The position numbers and the translations under genes were made by a program. Of a stretch of DNA of 53,352 bases, positions 52,175 through 53,352 are shown in pieces. The notes beneath the pieces are model-generated. The model was not told the origin of the DNA. It was given only the letters and a program-made list of their open reading frames with translations, and made no database searches. The number at the start of each line of letters is the position of its first letter. The first letter of the stretch is position 1. This stretch comes from Sedimentitalea xiamensis (lineage in GTDB: Bacteria > Pseudomonadota > Alphaproteobacteria > Rhodobacterales > Rhodobacteraceae), in the NCBI RefSeq assembly GCF_030164465.1, contig NZ_JASNJE010000032.1, positions 1-53,352 on the forward strand, given 5' to 3'.

Positions 52175-52578
52175 CCGACACCATCGCCGACCTCAAATCC
52201 TTCCTCCGCGCCCAACTCAGCGCCAACTGCGATCAAGTGCCGCCAAAGACCGCGACCAGTCAGCAAAAGCACCTCACTGTCTGGACGACGCGCAACAAGC
52301 GCCGCCCCATCGGTCTCGAATCCGGTCACGATGAACTCGTGAACCTCTGGATCGTCAGCATGAATGCGCCACCGACGCTTCCTGACACGGTCAAGGTCAC
52401 GAAGAAGGTGTGGAAGGGTTCTGGGTGGCAAGACAAGGACCCGTCACCCGGCGAGAAGTCGAAAGGCGCGAACAGCAATCTCAAACCCTTTGAAGTCTTC
52501 AACACCCGCCCGATCACCCGTCTCGGCATTCAATCCATCGACGACGCTCGGGCGATCTTGGAGCATCTGTTCGCATGA
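52171..52578 (+). CDS. Hypothetical protein between hsdS and hsdR
   Basis: A 135-residue protein starting at GTG 52171 in a 4-base overlap with hsdS and ending in a 4-base overlap with hsdR, so it belongs to the restriction operon. The sequence (LTVWTTRNKRRPIGLESGHDELVNLWIV, LKPFEVFNTRPITRLGIQSIDDARAILEHLF) is soluble and slightly basic. I recognise no family. It may be a restriction-associated accessory protein. There is no frameshift or truncation. Confidence 0.6.
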   Translation: MTDTIADLKSFLRAQLSANCDQVPPKTATSQQKHLTVWTTRNKRRPIGLESGHDELVNLWIVSMNAPPTLPDTVKVTKKVWKGSGWQDKDPSPGEKSKGANSNLKPFEVFNTRPITRLGIQSIDDARAILEHLFA

Positions 52579-53237
52579 CCGACACGACCTCTGGCACCCA
52601 CACGACCGCCGACATTCATCAAGAGAAGGTCTTTGAGGCGCATATCGTCGCCTGCCTGACCGCCGATCATGGATACATCGAACGCGACTGCCCGTCCCAC
52701 TATGACGTTGCCCATGCCCTCGACACCGAGTTGCTGTTCCGCTTTCTGAAGGACACCCAACCCGATGCGTGGCAGACGCTGGAAGAACACTACAGCGTGC
52801 AGGCAGAGGCAGAGGTTCTGAAACGTCTTGAACAGGCGTTGAAGCAGAACCCGACCCATGCCGTGCTGCGCGAAGGTATCAAGCTGGTGCCGAACATCCG
52901 CTTCGCGCTGTGCTTCTTCAAACCCGCGTCGAACCTGAACCCCGACCTGACACGCCTGTATGAGGCGAACATCCTGTCGGTTATGCGGCAGGTGACCTAT
53001 TCGGCGAAGAACCGCAACGCCATCGACCTTGTGAGTTTCGTCAACGGCATCCCCGTCGCGACGCTGGAGGTGAAGAACCTGCTGACCGGACAGAACGTCA
53101 AACACGCCGAAAAGCAGTATCGGCAGGACCGTTCCCCTGCTGGCGAACCGCTGCTGACCTTCAAGCGCGGGGCAATTGTCCATTTCGCGCTGGACCAGGA
53201 CAACGTGTCGATGACTACCCGTCTGATGAACTGTTGA
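52575..53237 (+). pseudogene. hsdR: Type I restriction endonuclease HsdR, N-terminal part cut by an IS21-type element
   Basis: A 220-codon N-terminal piece of HsdR, normally about 1000 residues. The nuclease core is intact: NAIDLVSFVNGIPVATLEVKN with Asp151, Glu165 and Lys167 (D...ExK), followed by QYRQDR. The frame breaks just after FALDQDNVSMTTRL, where translated HsdR would continue into the helicase motor. An IS21-family left end starts at 53232, and the last codons (MNC) come from it. Without the motor the protein cannot restrict DNA. Confidence 0.82.
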
Positions 53238-53291
53238 TTTCCGCTGAGAAGTGACCCGGTAGCCCCATAATTTTCCACTGAGAATTGACCC
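53238..53291 (+). repeat. Tandem IS21-type terminal binding repeats
   Basis: Two copies of a 20-base unit, 34 bases apart, differing at two positions. They match the L1/L2 repeat organisation of IS21-family ends. Confidence 0.75.
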
Positions 53292-53344
53292 ATGTGAACA
53301 CGCTGCCCCGACGGAATCGGTCGGGGAGAGAAGGAGTGATCGAC

Positions 53345-53352
53345 ATGGGATT
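53345..53352 (+). CDS. istA: IS21-family transposase IstA, first codons only
   Basis: ATG at 53345 preceded by GAAGGAG at 53330-53336, in the position expected for istA downstream of the IS21 left end. Only two complete codons and part of a third are inside the window. Confidence 0.6.

Larger units (their letters stand above)
53232..53352 (+). mobile_element. IS21-family element, left end (partial)
   Basis: The element starts TGTTGATTTCC at 53232, inside hsdR. Two near-identical 20-base copies of TTTCCRCTGAGAAKTGACCC occur at 53238-53257 and 53272-53291, the multiple transposase-binding repeats typical of IS21 ends. A hairpin (CCCCGAC/GTCGGGG, 53306-53326) and a ribosome binding site precede the istA start. 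The rest runs off the right edge. Confidence 0.85.

Noticed and set aside
1-53352. CRISPR arrays, rRNA genes or replication origin
   Set aside because: No spaced direct repeats, rRNA-like stretches or origin-type repeats were seen.

Overview
The window looks like a chromosomal segment of a high-GC alphaproteobacterium, most likely a marine Rhodobacterales (Roseobacter-type) species. Support comes from the ribE-ribB(X)-ribH-nusB block, a stand-alone MmcB protein, the fused TRAP-TAXI transporter and a CoxS/M/L-type molybdenum hydroxylase. No rRNA or CRISPR array is visible. One tRNA (Gly, CCC) is present. Insertion sequences clip both ends of the window.

Layout. 1-104: left end of an IS5-like element. 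119-4642 (minus): capsule genes kpsS, an outer-membrane polysaccharide export lipoprotein and kpsC. 4801-7747 (plus): riboflavin synthase, a DHBP synthase fused to a degenerate GTP cyclohydrolase II domain, lumazine synthase and NusB. 7848-10919: a small membrane protein, a structured intergenic stretch, MmcB and a DUF4153 membrane protein. 11018-12678: a degenerate H-NOX protein translationally coupled to a diguanylate cyclase. 13151-29039 (plus): a tightly packed nine-gene operon around SrfB and SrfC homologues, followed by a peptidoglycan-binding protein with its own candidate promoter (29246-30574). 30806-32325: a glutathione transferase and a DMT transporter, convergent. 32425-36263 (minus): a molybdenum hydroxylase operon with a MoaD-like protein. 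36420-38475: a TPP enzyme and a cupin. 38803-43092: TRAP-TAXI receptor, fused permease and universal stress protein. 43161-50729: a five-gene cluster of nitrilase-fold amidase, long Orn/Lys/Arg-type decarboxylase, ATP-grasp ligase, C45-type N-terminal hydrolase and class III aminotransferase. 50839-50912: tRNA-Gly. 51007-53352: remnants of an integrated element (integrase stump, hsdS fragment, small ORF, hsdR stump), cut by an IS21-family element at the right edge.

Two regions stand out. The Srf-centred operon encodes two cytoplasmic NTPase-like proteins (actin-like SrfB, GTPase-like SrfC), four single-pass proteins with a cytoplasmic side, one membrane span and periplasmic domains (one a trypsin-like protease), secreted VWA and formylglycine-enzyme-like proteins, and a LolCDE/MacB-type ABC pair. 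Together they read as a trans-envelope machine of unknown purpose. The amine cluster reads as an uncharacterised pathway that decarboxylates an amino acid and then ligates, transaminates and hydrolyses an amide derivative.

All family names rest on motifs read from the translations. No database search was run, and substrates are not assigned where the sequence does not show them.
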